DNA of 64,000 bases from Actinoplanes xinjiangensis (GTDB taxonomy: Bacteria > Actinomycetota > Actinomycetes > Mycobacteriales > Micromonosporaceae), in assembly GCF_003148685.1 (NCBI RefSeq), contig NZ_QGGR01000014.1:186001-250000 (forward strand), read 5' to 3'. The notes beneath the pieces were generated by a model that searched no databases, was not told the DNA's origin, and saw nothing but the letters and a program-made list of their open reading frames with translations. This document shows, piece after piece, positions 23,896 to 32,050 of the stretch; the first letter of the stretch is position 1, and each line of letters opens with the position of its first letter. The position numbers and the translations under genes are program-made.

Positions 23896-24357
23896 TCAGG
23901 AATCGAGGTCGGTGACGTCCGCGAAAGAGCCGCCCAGGGCTTCGATCGCGGCGTCGGCACCGACCCGCAGGGCGACGCCGCGCTCGCCGGCACCGAGGCT
24001 GATGGTCCGGCCCCGGGTGCTCTCGTCGGCGATCACCGGCCACGGCCGCCGGGACCCGAACGGGGTGATGGTGCCCCGTTCGTACCCGGTGGCCTCCCTG
24101 GCGGTCGCGGCATCCGGCATCGACAGCCGGCTCACCCCGAGCAGGGCACGCAGCCGGGGCCAGGAGATCGACCGGTCGCCGGGGACGAGCACGAACAGAT
24201 AGTCGTCGTCGGCGCGGCGCACCACCAGGGTCTTCACCAGGTCACGCACCTCCACCCGCTGGGCGGCGGCGGCCTCGGCCACACTGCCGACCGGGCCGTG
24301 CCGGATCACGTCGTACTCGATCCCGGCGGCGGACACCGCTTCCACGGCACTCGACAA
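23896..24357 (-). CDS. YbaK/ProX-type aminoacyl-tRNA deacylase
   Basis: 153-residue YbaK-fold editing enzyme. Seen: the family segment VRDLVKTLVVRRADDDYLFVLVPGDRSISWPRLRALLG with the conserved Lys of the deacylase site, and GTITPFGSRRPWPVIADES, typical of YbaK/EbsC. Hydrolyses mischarged tRNA such as Cys-tRNAPro or Ala-tRNAPro. TTG at 24357 is the start because AAGGAG lies seven bases upstream; it shares the intergenic region with the divergent DUF427 gene. Confidence 0.88.
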   Translation of the reverse strand: MSSAVEAVSAAGIEYDVIRHGPVGSVAEAAAAQRVEVRDLVKTLVVRRADDDYLFVLVPGDRSISWPRLRALLGVSRLSMPDAATAREATGYERGTITPFGSRRPWPVIADESTRGRTISLGAGERGVALRVGADAAIEALGGSFADVTDLDS

Positions 24358-24373
24358 CGTTAGGCTCCTTCAC

Positions 24374-24748
24374 ATGGCCAAGCCTCGTCTGCAACCAGGC
24401 CCCGATCATCCGATCACGATCACCCCGACCGGCTCAAGGGTGACGGTCACCGCCGGCGGGCGGGTCGTCGCCGACACCGGGAACGCACTCACGCTCCAGG
24501 AGGCGAGCTACCCGCCCGTCCAGTACGTGCCGCTCGCCGACGTCGACCCGGCGTTGATCTCGGCGACCGATCACCAGACCTACTGTCCGTACAAGGGCGA
24601 CGCCAGCTACTGGTCGCTGCCGGAGGCGGAGAACGCGGTCTGGGGTTACCGGGATCCCTACGACGCGGTCGCGGCGATCAAGGACCACGTCGCGTTCTAC
24701 CCCGACAAGGTGGAGCTCCGGATCGAGGACCGCACCGCCGCCAGCTGA
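24374..24748 (+). CDS. DUF427 family protein
   Basis: 124-residue protein of the DUF427 family, recognisable by VTAGGRVVADTGNALTLQEASYPPVQYVPLADVD and the motif TYCPYKGDASYWS, then NAVWGYRDPYDAVAAIKDHVAFYPDKVE. Function unknown; members are small cytoplasmic beta-rich proteins. Its 3' end overlaps by 52 bp the end of the convergent luciferase-like gene. Confidence 0.88.
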   Translation: MAKPRLQPGPDHPITITPTGSRVTVTAGGRVVADTGNALTLQEASYPPVQYVPLADVDPALISATDHQTYCPYKGDASYWSLPEAENAVWGYRDPYDAVAAIKDHVAFYPDKVELRIEDRTAAS

Positions 24749-25716
24749 TACCGGTCGGCCTCGTACGGCGTGTAGAGCGAGATCCGATCAATCGCGGAAC
24801 CGAATCGGTCGAGCAGCCCGGCGGCCACCGCCGCCGGGTCACCGGCCACCGCGAACGCGTCGAGCACCTCGTCGGTGACCGCGTCGCCCATCTCGTCCCA
24901 CGATCCGCGGCGCGACAGCACGTTGAGCCGGTCGGCCAGCTCGCCCCACCCGTGCAGCTCCAGCACCGGACGGTAGGCGGGCGTCGAGGCGTAGAAGGCG
25001 ATCTGCCCGCGGACGGCCCGCTCCGCCTTCGCCCGGTCGGCCACGTCGGCGCCGAGCACCACGAACGCACTCATCTCCATCGCGAATCCGTCGAGGGAGC
25101 CACCGCGCGCCTCGCGGACCGCCGGGATCAACCGCTGCGACAGATAATCGGCGGTGGTCAGCGGGTGCACCAGCAGGCCGTCGGCGACCCGCCCGGCGAC
25201 CGCGACCATCCGCTCCCCCACCGCGGCCAGCTGCACCCTCGGGTTGCCGAACGGGTTGGGCCCCGGATCGAAGAACGGTGTCATCAGGGTGTGCTGGTAG
25301 AAGGAGCCGCGGAACGCCAGCCGCTCGCCGGACGCCCAGGAGTGCCAGATGGCCCGCAGCGCGGCCACGAACTCCTCCATCCGCGCGGCCGGCCGGCTCC
25401 ACGGCATCGCGAACCGCCGCTCGATGTGCGGTTTGACCTGCGAGCCCAGACCCAGCCGGAACCGGCCCTCGGAGATCAGTTGAAGGTCGTTGGCGAGGAC
25501 CGCGACGTTCATCGGGTTGCGGGCGAACGCCACCGCGATCGCCGACTGCAGCGACAGGGTGCCGGTCGCCCGCGCCACCAGCGTGAGCGTGGTGAACACG
25601 TCGTGCCTGGTCTCCGCCGCGTTGAAGCCGTCGTAACCGACCTGCTCGGCGGAGACCGCAGCCGTCTCGATCTCGGACGGTGAGGCCGCGACCGGGGCGG
25701 CGTAGTCAACCAACAT
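24697..25716 (-). CDS. F420-dependent luciferase-like oxidoreductase
   Basis: 339-residue luciferase-like protein. Seen: EQVGYDGFNAAETRHDVFTTL near residue 30, SAIAVAFARNPMNVAVLANDLQLISEGRFRLGLGSQVKPHIERRF, and a GNPRVQLAAVGERMVAVAGRVADGLLVHPLTTADYL block, typical of the actinobacterial F420-dependent group. Uses cofactor F420 by family inference. Single gene; ATG start at 25716; divergent from the MerR gene. Confidence 0.88.
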   Translation of the reverse strand: MLVDYAAPVAASPSEIETAAVSAEQVGYDGFNAAETRHDVFTTLTLVARATGTLSLQSAIAVAFARNPMNVAVLANDLQLISEGRFRLGLGSQVKPHIERRFAMPWSRPAARMEEFVAALRAIWHSWASGERLAFRGSFYQHTLMTPFFDPGPNPFGNPRVQLAAVGERMVAVAGRVADGLLVHPLTTADYLSQRLIPAVREARGGSLDGFAMEMSAFVVLGADVADRAKAERAVRGQIAFYASTPAYRPVLELHGWGELADRLNVLSRRGSWDEMGDAVTDEVLDAFAVAGDPAAVAAGLLDRFGSAIDRISLYTPYEADRYQLAAVRSSIRSSTLSG

Positions 25717-25735
25717 CCCCCAGACTTACCAGATC

Positions 25736-25754
25736 TTGACTCTCACACCGTGTC
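25736..25754 (+). promoter_or_regulatory. MerR-type promoter
   Basis: TTGACT at 25736-25741 followed by a dyad CT-C-ACAC-C-GTGT-C-AG (core 25745-25753), as in autoregulated promoters of MerR proteins. 23 bp upstream of the MerR start. Confidence 0.5.
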
Positions 25755-25776
25755 AGGCTGTGAACTCGGAGCCGTC

Positions 25777-26595
25777 ATGTTCACCATCGGAGACTTCGCC
25801 CGGCACGGTCGCGTGTCGATCCGGATGCTGCGCCACTACGACGCCACCGGGTTGCTGCGGCCGGCCCACGTCGACCCGTTCACCGGCTACCGGCACTACA
25901 CGGCCGGGCAACTGGCCCGGCTCAACCGGATCATCGCGCTCAAGGATCTCGGGTTCACCCTGCATCAGGTGCACGAGATCATCGACGGCACGCTGAGCAC
26001 CGACGAGCTGCGGGGCATGCTGCGGCTGCGCCGGGCCGAGCTGGAGGCCACCGTGGCCGCGTCGGCCGCGCGGCTGGTCCAGGTCGAGGCACGTCTGATG
26101 GCCATCGAGAGGGAGGGTCACATGCCCGGCAACGACATAGTGATCAAGCAGGTTCCGGCGGTCCGGGTCGCGGAGCTGACCGCGGTCGCCGACGGCTATG
26201 CGCCGGAACAGATCAGCCCGGTGATCAATCCGCTCTACGGCGAGCTGTTCCGGCGGCTGGAGACCGCCGGGGTGCGGCCCACCGGGCCGGGCGTCGCCTA
26301 TTACGAGGACGCGGGCGACGGCCGGATCACCGTTCATGCCGCGATCCAGGTCGCCGCCGGTCCGGGTGCGGGCGACTTCGAGGTACGGGACCTGCCGGTG
26401 ATCGCCGAGGCCGCGACGATCGTGCACCACGGTTCGATGGACACCGTGGTGCCGACCGAGCAGGCGCTGGCCGCGTGGATCGACGCCAACGGGTACCGGG
26501 CGCTCGGCTACGCCCGGGAGATCAACCTGGAGTGCCCGGAGAACCGCGACGACTGGGTGACCGAGTTGCAGGTGGCGGTCACGAAGGCCGGATGA
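25777..26595 (+). CDS. MerR-family regulator with GyrI-like effector domain
   Basis: 272-residue regulator. Seen: MerR winged helix at the N-terminus (MFTIGDFARHGRVSIRMLRHYDATGLLRP...YRHYTAGQLARLNRIIALKDLGFTL), a coiled-coil dimerisation helix (about 80-120) and a GyrI-like/AraC effector-binding domain (about 125-270). Similar proteins bind drugs or other small hydrophobic ligands, like BltR/BmrR. ATG at 25777; an earlier in-frame start lies inside the operator. No target gene other than its own is visible; the divergent F420 enzyme is a candidate. Confidence 0.88.
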   Translation: MFTIGDFARHGRVSIRMLRHYDATGLLRPAHVDPFTGYRHYTAGQLARLNRIIALKDLGFTLHQVHEIIDGTLSTDELRGMLRLRRAELEATVAASAARLVQVEARLMAIEREGHMPGNDIVIKQVPAVRVAELTAVADGYAPEQISPVINPLYGELFRRLETAGVRPTGPGVAYYEDAGDGRITVHAAIQVAAGPGAGDFEVRDLPVIAEAATIVHHGSMDTVVPTEQALAAWIDANGYRALGYAREINLECPENRDDWVTELQVAVTKAG

Positions 26596-27436
26596 CCGCG
26601 CTGCGGATGGCGGCCGCCGTCACCTCGGTGGCGGCCGCGCGCAGCAGGTCCAGGTCGGCGCCGTCGACCTCGCCGGTGGCCAGCGCGACCACGGCGTCAC
26701 CGTCGTAACGGGAGTGCGCCGGGTGCAGGGCCCGGGCGAACCCGGTGTGGCCGCTCTGGGCGAGCAGGTGACAGTCCAGTTTGCTCAGTCCCGCGTCGGT
26801 CAGCAGCACGGCGATCGTGGTGTTCTGGAGACCGGACCGCACGGCCGGGTCGGTGACCGGCGGGCCGCCGAACACCGGCCGGCCCGCCTCGTCGAGCACG
26901 TCGCCCCACGCGTTGACCACGACCACCGCCGCGATCGTGGCCGGCCCGGCCCGGCCGGTGGCCACGCCCAGCCCGCCCGGTGCCGGCTCCGGGCGCCATC
27001 GGCCCGTCCTGGCCCCGGCGCCGGCTCCGGTCGTACCGCTGCGGAAGGGTTGTCCGGTGAGAGCCGCGAGCGCGGCGTCGCGGCCGGCGCCCGGACCCGG
27101 CGGGTCTGTCGCGACCGACTCGTCGAAGATCGACATGCCGACGACGATCGGGACCGGCCCGAACGGTGTCGGGAAACCCTGGCCGCGCTCGCGCAGCAGG
27201 CCCATCACGCCGTCCGCGGCGGCCAGGCCGAACGCCGACCCGCCGGAGAGCACCACGGCGTCCACCCGTTCGACCATGCGGCCCGGCTCCAGCAGGGCGA
27301 ACTCGCGGGTGGCCGGGGCACCGCCGCGGACCTCGCCGGAGCCGACCGTGCCGGGCGGCGGCAGGATCACCGTGACGCCGGTGCCGGCTCCCGTCCAGTG
27401 GCCCGCATGGGCCGACAGCAGCTGTGGTCGGGGCAT
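26579..27436 (-). CDS. P1-family peptidase (DmpA/L-aminopeptidase-D-esterase type)
   Basis: 285-residue N-terminal-nucleophile-fold hydrolase. Seen: VVLSGGSAFGLAAADGVMGLLRERGQGFPTP and VPIVVGMSIFD, then PGGLGVATGRAGPATIAAVVVVNAWGDVLD and the C-terminal CHLLAQSGHTGFARALHPAHSRYDGDAVVALATG: the canonical P1 peptidase blocks. The self-cleavage site residue cannot be assigned with confidence. ATG at 27436; 3' end overlaps the MerR gene by 17 bp. Confidence 0.9.
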   Translation of the reverse strand: MPRPQLLSAHAGHWTGAGTGVTVILPPPGTVGSGEVRGGAPATREFALLEPGRMVERVDAVVLSGGSAFGLAAADGVMGLLRERGQGFPTPFGPVPIVVGMSIFDESVATDPPGPGAGRDAALAALTGQPFRSGTTGAGAGARTGRWRPEPAPGGLGVATGRAGPATIAAVVVVNAWGDVLDEAGRPVFGGPPVTDPAVRSGLQNTTIAVLLTDAGLSKLDCHLLAQSGHTGFARALHPAHSRYDGDAVVALATGEVDGADLDLLRAAATEVTAAAIRSAVIRPS

Positions 27437-27532
27437 GAACGGAACCGTACCGGCTACCCACGTTCTGATGCGGAATGCCTGGGTATGCAAAGCCCTCGTC
27501 ACCGGAGGTTCGCACAGAAACGGAAACCCCAC

Positions 27533-29578
27533 ATGGAGCCCACCGTTCCCAGCCCGGCCCACCTCGACCCGGAGGAGTCCACGCCGCTGGAGACGTCGCT
27601 CGCCACCGAGCGCGGTCTGCAGACCGGCGACTACCTCACCTCCGGTCAGGGTGTCCGGCTGCCGGACACCGACCACTCCCTCAAGGCGGGACCGCGTGGC
27701 CCGTCGCTGCTGGAGGACTTCCACCTGCGCGAGAAGATCACCCACTTCGACCACGAGCGGATCCCGGAACGGGTGGTCCACGCCCGCGGGTCCGGCGCCT
27801 ACGGCACGTTCACCGCGTACGGGAACGCGGCGTCCGTCACCAAGGCCGGTTTCCTCGCCGAGAAGGGCCGCGAGACGCAGGTCTTCGTGCGGTTCTCCAC
27901 GGTGCTCGGGTCGCGCGGGTCCGCCGACACCGTGCGTGACGTGCGCGGGTTCGCCACCAAGTTCTACACCGCCGAGGGCAACTTCGACCTGGTCGGCAAC
28001 AACATGCCGGTCTTCTTCATCCAGGACGCGATCAAGTTCCCCGACCTGATCCACGCCGCCAAGTGGCACCCGGACCGGGAGATCCCGCAGGCACAGACCG
28101 CGCACGACACCTTCTGGGACTTCGTGTCGCTGCACACCGAGGCCACCCACCACGTGTTCTGGGCCATGTCCGACCGGGGCATCCCGCGCTCGTACCGGAC
28201 GATGGAGGGTTTCGGCGTCCACACGTTCCGGCTGGTCAACGCCGACAACGAGACGGCCCTGGTGAAGTTCCACTGGAAGCCGGTCGCGGGCGTGCACTCG
28301 CAGGCGTGGGAGGAGACCCAGCTGACCGCCGGCGTCGACCCCGACTTCCACCGCCGCGACCTGGCCGACTCGATCGACGCCGGGTTGTTCTACGAGTACG
28401 AGCTGGGTATCCAGGTGATGCCGGACAACCCCGACGAGACGTTCGAGGGCATCGACCTGCTCGACCCGACGAAGATCGTGCCGGAGGAACTGGCGCCGGT
28501 GCAGCCGATCGGCAAGCTGGTGCTCAACCGGAACCCGGACAACTTCCACGCCGAGACCGAGCAGATCGCGTTCCACATGGGAAACGTGGTGCCCGGCATC
28601 GACGTCACCAACGACCCGCTGTTGCAGGGCCGGCTCTTCTCCTACCTGGACACCCAGCTCAGCCGGCTCGGCGGTCCCAACTTCACGCAGCTGCCGATCA
28701 ACCGGCCGCACGCGCCGGTCAACGACAACTTCCGGGACGGCATGCACCAGAGCGTCGTGCACCGGGGCATCGCCCCCTACCTGCCGAACAGCCTCAGCTT
28801 CGGCGGGCCGGTGCCGGCCGGGCCGGAGAACGGCGGCTACGTGCACGTGCCCAAGCCGGTCCTCGGCGACAAGGTACGCGCCAACCCGGTGTCGTTCGCC
28901 GACCACTACAGCCAGGCCGCGCTCTTCTACCACAGCCTCAGCCCGATCGAGCAGGACCACATGGTCGAGGCGTTCACGTTCGAGCTGAGCAAGTGTTATG
29001 AGCAGGCGATCCGCGTACGCATGCTGTCGGTCCTGGCCAACGTCGACGCCGGGCTGACCGCCAAGGTCGCCGCCGGGCTCGGCCTCCCGGCGCCGGAGGG
29101 CAAGCCGCCGGTCGCGGTGACGCCGTCGCCGGCGCTCGCCCAGATCACCGACCGGACCTGGCCGATCGCCGGGCGGGTGGTCGGCGTCATCGGCACGCCC
29201 GACGCCGCCACCGCCGCCCTTCAGGCGACCCTCAAAACCCAGGGCGTGGTGGTACGGGTGATCGCGCCCGTCGGCGGTGAAGGTGTGGAACGGACGTTCC
29301 AGACCGCCCGGTCCGTCGAGTTCGACGCCGTCGTGGTGGCCATGGCGACCGACAACCCGCAGGTCACGGTGCTGCTGCAGGAGGCGTACCGGCATGCCAA
29401 GGCGATCGGTGTCCAGGGCGACGGCGAGCGGACGCTGGCCGCGGCCGGCATCGATGTGAAGGCCCCGGGCATTCTGCGCGACCCGGACGCCGAAACGCTG
29501 GCCGCCGCACTGGGCAAGCACCGCGTCTGGGAGCGGATCCCGCTGCTGAAGCCGGCCGCCGCCTCCGCCGGCTCCTGA
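27533..29578 (+). CDS. katE: Large-subunit monofunctional catalase (HPII type)
   Basis: 681-residue haem catalase that degrades hydrogen peroxide. Seen: catalytic His in ERVVHARGSGAYGTF, catalytic Asn in LVGNNMPVFFIQD, haem-ligand Tyr in QGRLFSYLDTQLSRLGG, and about 150 extra C-terminal residues with a flavodoxin/DJ-1-like fold (RVVGVIGTPDAATAALQ...EFDAVVVAMAT), which defines the large-subunit clade. ATG at 27533; ATG 27485 would add 16 residues. Followed by a hairpin and then repeat copy 2. Confidence 0.95.
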   Translation: MEPTVPSPAHLDPEESTPLETSLATERGLQTGDYLTSGQGVRLPDTDHSLKAGPRGPSLLEDFHLREKITHFDHERIPERVVHARGSGAYGTFTAYGNAASVTKAGFLAEKGRETQVFVRFSTVLGSRGSADTVRDVRGFATKFYTAEGNFDLVGNNMPVFFIQDAIKFPDLIHAAKWHPDREIPQAQTAHDTFWDFVSLHTEATHHVFWAMSDRGIPRSYRTMEGFGVHTFRLVNADNETALVKFHWKPVAGVHSQAWEETQLTAGVDPDFHRRDLADSIDAGLFYEYELGIQVMPDNPDETFEGIDLLDPTKIVPEELAPVQPIGKLVLNRNPDNFHAETEQIAFHMGNVVPGIDVTNDPLLQGRLFSYLDTQLSRLGGPNFTQLPINRPHAPVNDNFRDGMHQSVVHRGIAPYLPNSLSFGGPVPAGPENGGYVHVPKPVLGDKVRANPVSFADHYSQAALFYHSLSPIEQDHMVEAFTFELSKCYEQAIRVRMLSVLANVDAGLTAKVAAGLGLPAPEGKPPVAVTPSPALAQITDRTWPIAGRVVGVIGTPDAATAALQATLKTQGVVVRVIAPVGGEGVERTFQTARSVEFDAVVVAMATDNPQVTVLLQEAYRHAKAIGVQGDGERTLAAAGIDVKAPGILRDPDAETLAAALGKHRVWERIPLLKPAAASAGS

Positions 29579-29720
29579 CCGTCCCGTCCAGCCGGCCCCG
29601 GCTCACCGCGGGCCGGCTGGGTCGCAGGCCTGGGTCACCGCAGGCGGCCCCGACCGCGGCCCAGGGTCACCGCGGGCCGGCCTGGACCGCAGCCTGGGTC
29701 ACCGCAGGCGGGCCAGGACC

Positions 29721-29740
29721 CGCGGGCCTGGCGGCCCGCG
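29721..29740 (+). terminator. Hairpin terminator after the catalase gene
   Basis: Perfect 8-bp inverted repeat CGCGGGCC / GGCCCGCG with a TGGC loop, 140 bp after the catalase stop in sequence rich in CTGGGTCACCGCAGG-type direct repeats. Confidence 0.55.
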
Positions 29741-29745
29741 AAGCG

Positions 29746-29802
29746 TCGGCTGGTCCTCACCGCTGTCTCAGCGGCGCTGAGACAGCGGTGGGAGCCAGCC
29801 GG
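29746..29802. repeat. Dispersed 57-bp palindromic element, copy 2
   Basis: Arms 29746-29769 and 29779-29802 around a 9-nt loop; one mismatch and three G-U pairs. Sits between the convergent ends of the catalase gene and the small membrane-protein gene at 29824. Confidence 0.85.
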
Positions 29803-29823
29803 TTTTCATGCTGACCAGGCGGG

Positions 29824-30009
29824 TCAGCGGCGGATCGAGGCGAGCGCGAGGCCGGCGACGCTACAGCAGGCCGTGAGCCAGGCCAGGGCCAGCACGGACG
29901 ACGTCACGGTGCCGGGAGTCAGGGCCGGCGAAACGTTAAGGACCATCAGGGCGGCGCCGATGAAGACGAACGTGGCGACGGCCGCCACCTGGAGATACGA
30001 GCGGGGCAA
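29824..30009 (-). CDS. Small two-helix membrane protein
   Basis: 61-residue protein consisting of two hydrophobic helices (VAAVATFVFIGAALMVLNV and VLALAWLTACCSVAGLALA) and a short basic end. TTG at 30009 is chosen because GGGAG lies nine bases upstream; a longer frame back to 30075 exists but runs into non-coding-looking sequence. No family recognised. Such small membrane proteins are common near stress genes; nothing more can be said. Confidence 0.5.
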   Translation of the reverse strand: MPRSYLQVAAVATFVFIGAALMVLNVSPALTPGTVTSSVLALAWLTACCSVAGLALASIRR

Positions 30010-30083
30010 GACGGGCTCCCAGGGTGTGACTGACGGGGAGCCGCAACCCTCTCCCACCACCCGGGCCTGCGGCAACGGCTCAT

Positions 30084-30201
30084 CCGGCCGAATTTGCGGC
30101 CGTCCGTCGAGCCCTGAGAAGTCCGGCCGACTTTGCGGCGGTCCGCCGAGCGCTGAGAAAGTCCGGCCGACTTTGCGGCCGTCCGTCGGGCGCTGAGAAG
30201 C
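30084..30201. repeat. 39-40-bp tandem repeat, three copies
   Basis: Units at 30084-30122, 30123-30162 and 30163-30201, each starting CCGGCCGA and ending in CGCTGAGAA-type sequence. Copies differ at a few positions and by a one-base length change, so a coding role is unlikely. Lies between the small membrane-protein gene and the Hsp20 gene. Confidence 0.85.
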
Positions 30202-30256
30202 CGGGCCGGCGCACCGCCGGCCCGGCCGGGTGAGGGATATCGGGCTTGAACGGCGT

Positions 30257-30748
30257 TCAGCCGGCGAGGGACTTCGTCGCCGTGCTGTCGCCCTCGATGG
30301 TGGTGGGCTGTTCGGACGCGGCGATCGCCGGGGCCTGACCTGTGTTGATCGCGATGCGGCGCGGCTTGGCGGCTTCGGCGATCGGAATGGTCACGGTGAG
30401 GACGCCGTCCTGCCAGGTCGCGTCGACGCGGGCCAGGTCGAGGCCGTCGCCGAGGGTCAGTCGCCGCTCGAACGTGCCGGTCACCCGTTCGCGGCGCAGC
30501 CACTGCACGTCGGCGTCGGTACGGGCGGAGCGCTCGGCCCGGATGGTGAGCATGCGCCCGTCGACGTCCACACTGACCGAGCCCGGGTCGATCCCGGCCA
30601 GGTCGCAGTGCAGCACGAAGTGGTCACCGGAGCGGTACAGGTCCATCGGCATCGCCACGGCGGCGGCGCCGGCGGTGGCGGTGGGGACCCCCAGCATCCG
30701 GTCGGCCAGGCGGTCGAACTCGCGGAAAGGATCGAAAGTCAGCACCAC
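30257..30748 (-). CDS. Small heat shock protein Hsp20
   Basis: 163-residue alpha-crystallin-type chaperone that keeps unfolding proteins soluble. Seen: N-terminal FDPFREFDRLADRML, then the alpha-crystallin domain from about residue 48 (PMDLYRSGDHFVLHCDLAGIDPGSVSVDVDGRMLTIRAER) with the conserved GVLTVTIPIAEAAKPRRIAI strand (GVLxVxxP motif). GTG at 30748 is the start, preceded by AAGGAGG at seven bases. A CIRCE element 112-138 bp upstream indicates heat-shock control by HrcA. Confidence 0.93.
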   Translation of the reverse strand: MVLTFDPFREFDRLADRMLGVPTATAGAAAVAMPMDLYRSGDHFVLHCDLAGIDPGSVSVDVDGRMLTIRAERSARTDADVQWLRRERVTGTFERRLTLGDGLDLARVDATWQDGVLTVTIPIAEAAKPRRIAINTGQAPAIAASEQPTTIEGDSTATKSLAG

Positions 30749-30859
30749 GATCAGCCTCCTTGAAACAGCCGCCGGACCGTCCGACGGCGCGTGGCGCTCG
30801 GCTGACAACTCTCGCCGAGGTCGGTGGAATCTCTCTGACCAGCACCGACAAGACATTTT

Positions 30860-30886
30860 TTAGCACTGTTCGACGCGGAGTGCCAG
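30860..30886 (-). promoter_or_regulatory. CIRCE operator (HrcA site) of the Hsp20 gene
   Basis: TTAGCACTG-N9-GAGTGCCAG. The consensus is TTAGCACTC-N9-GAGTGCTAA: eight of nine bases match in the left arm, seven of nine in the right, and the 9-nt spacer is exact. On the minus strand a TGGCAC...TAAAAA promoter overlaps it. Confidence 0.8.
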
Positions 30887-31030
30887 CCCTTCCGCCATGA
30901 TTTTTTTGAGCCACCACGGCGGGTGGACGCGACTGCGGGCGGGGCGCCGGCCCCCCCCTACTGGACCACTCGGAAAACTTCCTCGCGTCGCCTCCGGGGT
31001 GACGCCCCGTACGGTGGGTAGGTTGATCTC

Positions 31031-31912
31031 ATGAGCATTGGTTTCGGGGTTTTCGTGCCACAGGGGTGGCGGATGGACCTGGTCGAGATCGCCGACCCGG
31101 TCGAGCAGTACGAGGCGATGACCGCGGTGGCGAAGGTGGCCGACGCCGGCCCCTGGGACAGCATCTGGGTCTACGACCACTTCCACACCGTGCCCGAGCC
31201 CACGATCAACACGACGTTCGAGGCCTGGACGGTCAGCTCGACGCTGGCCCGGGACACCAGCCGGGTCAACATCGGGCAGATGGTCGGCTGCAACGGCTAC
31301 CGGCACCCGGCGCTCTACGCCAAGATCGCGTCGACGGTGGACGTGGCCAGCCACGGCCGGCTCTACGCGGGGCTCGGCGCCGGGTGGTATGAGCACGAGT
31401 GGAAGGCGTACGGCTACGAGTGGTCGGAGGTCCCGGAGCGGATGGCCGCGTTCCGTGAGGCCGTCGAGATCGTGCACCGGATGTGGACCGAGGAGCGGCC
31501 GGTCTTCACCGGTAAGCATTACCGCATCGACCAGCCGATCAACGAGCCGAAGGGGGTCCGCAAGCCGCACCCGTCGTTCTGGCTGGGCGGTGGCGGCGAG
31601 AAGGTGACCCTCAAGCTGGTCGCCAAGTATGCCGACGGCGCCAACTTCGGCAACGGCGACCCGGAGATCGTCCGGCAGAAGGCGGCCGTCCTGCGCGCCC
31701 ACTGTGACCGGCTCGAACGCGACTACGACCGGATCAGGAAGTCGACCAGCTACCACCTCGACCCGAGCCACTCCAGCGCCCAGCACATCGCCAAGGTGGA
31801 GCAGCTCGCCGAGGCCGGCGCCGACTACGTCATCGTCTACATCCCGCGGGTCGCCTACGACCACGAGCCGCTGCTGCGTTTCGCCGAGGAGGTCGTTCCG
31901 CAGTTCGCCTGA
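31031..31912 (+). CDS. F420-dependent luciferase-like oxidoreductase
   Basis: 293-residue luciferase-like protein. Seen: WDSIWVYDHFHTVPEPTINTTFEAWTVSSTLARDTSRVNIGQMV and CNGYRHPALYAKIASTVDVASHGRLYAGLGAGWYEHEWKAYGYEW, the F420-binding pattern of the actinobacterial TIM-barrel group, and HPSFWLGGGGEKVTLKLVAKYADGANF. Reaction unknown. ATG at 31031. Followed by a strong hairpin and the LacI gene. Confidence 0.9.
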   Translation: MSIGFGVFVPQGWRMDLVEIADPVEQYEAMTAVAKVADAGPWDSIWVYDHFHTVPEPTINTTFEAWTVSSTLARDTSRVNIGQMVGCNGYRHPALYAKIASTVDVASHGRLYAGLGAGWYEHEWKAYGYEWSEVPERMAAFREAVEIVHRMWTEERPVFTGKHYRIDQPINEPKGVRKPHPSFWLGGGGEKVTLKLVAKYADGANFGNGDPEIVRQKAAVLRAHCDRLERDYDRIRKSTSYHLDPSHSSAQHIAKVEQLAEAGADYVIVYIPRVAYDHEPLLRFAEEVVPQFA

Positions 31913-31930
31913 CCGATTTGCCGACACGCC

Positions 31931-31956
31931 TAGGACTGGGACCGCTCCCAGTCCTA
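31931..31956. terminator. 11-bp perfect hairpin with CebR-like core
   Basis: TAGGACTGGGA (31931-31941) and TCCCAGTCCTA (31946-31956) with a CCGC loop. Position after the oxidoreductase stop fits a terminator. The centre TGGGACCGCTCCCA differs from the CebR operator at one position, and a LacI-family gene starts 94 bp later, so an operator role is also possible. Confidence 0.55.
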
Positions 31957-32050
31957 CCAGGCATTTCTCGTTCGGGCGGGGCATGGCAGAATTCCGGTGC
32001 CGGGTTCCGAAAGTTCCAGCCGAGATGGGCCCGCGGTAAGGAGCAGCCCC

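Noticed and set aside
26579..29521. 980-codon open frame antisense to the catalase gene
   Set aside because: Its amino acid composition is artificial (Val/Gly/Arg/His-rich) and the opposite strand encodes a full catalase; only its 3' third is the real P1 peptidase gene.
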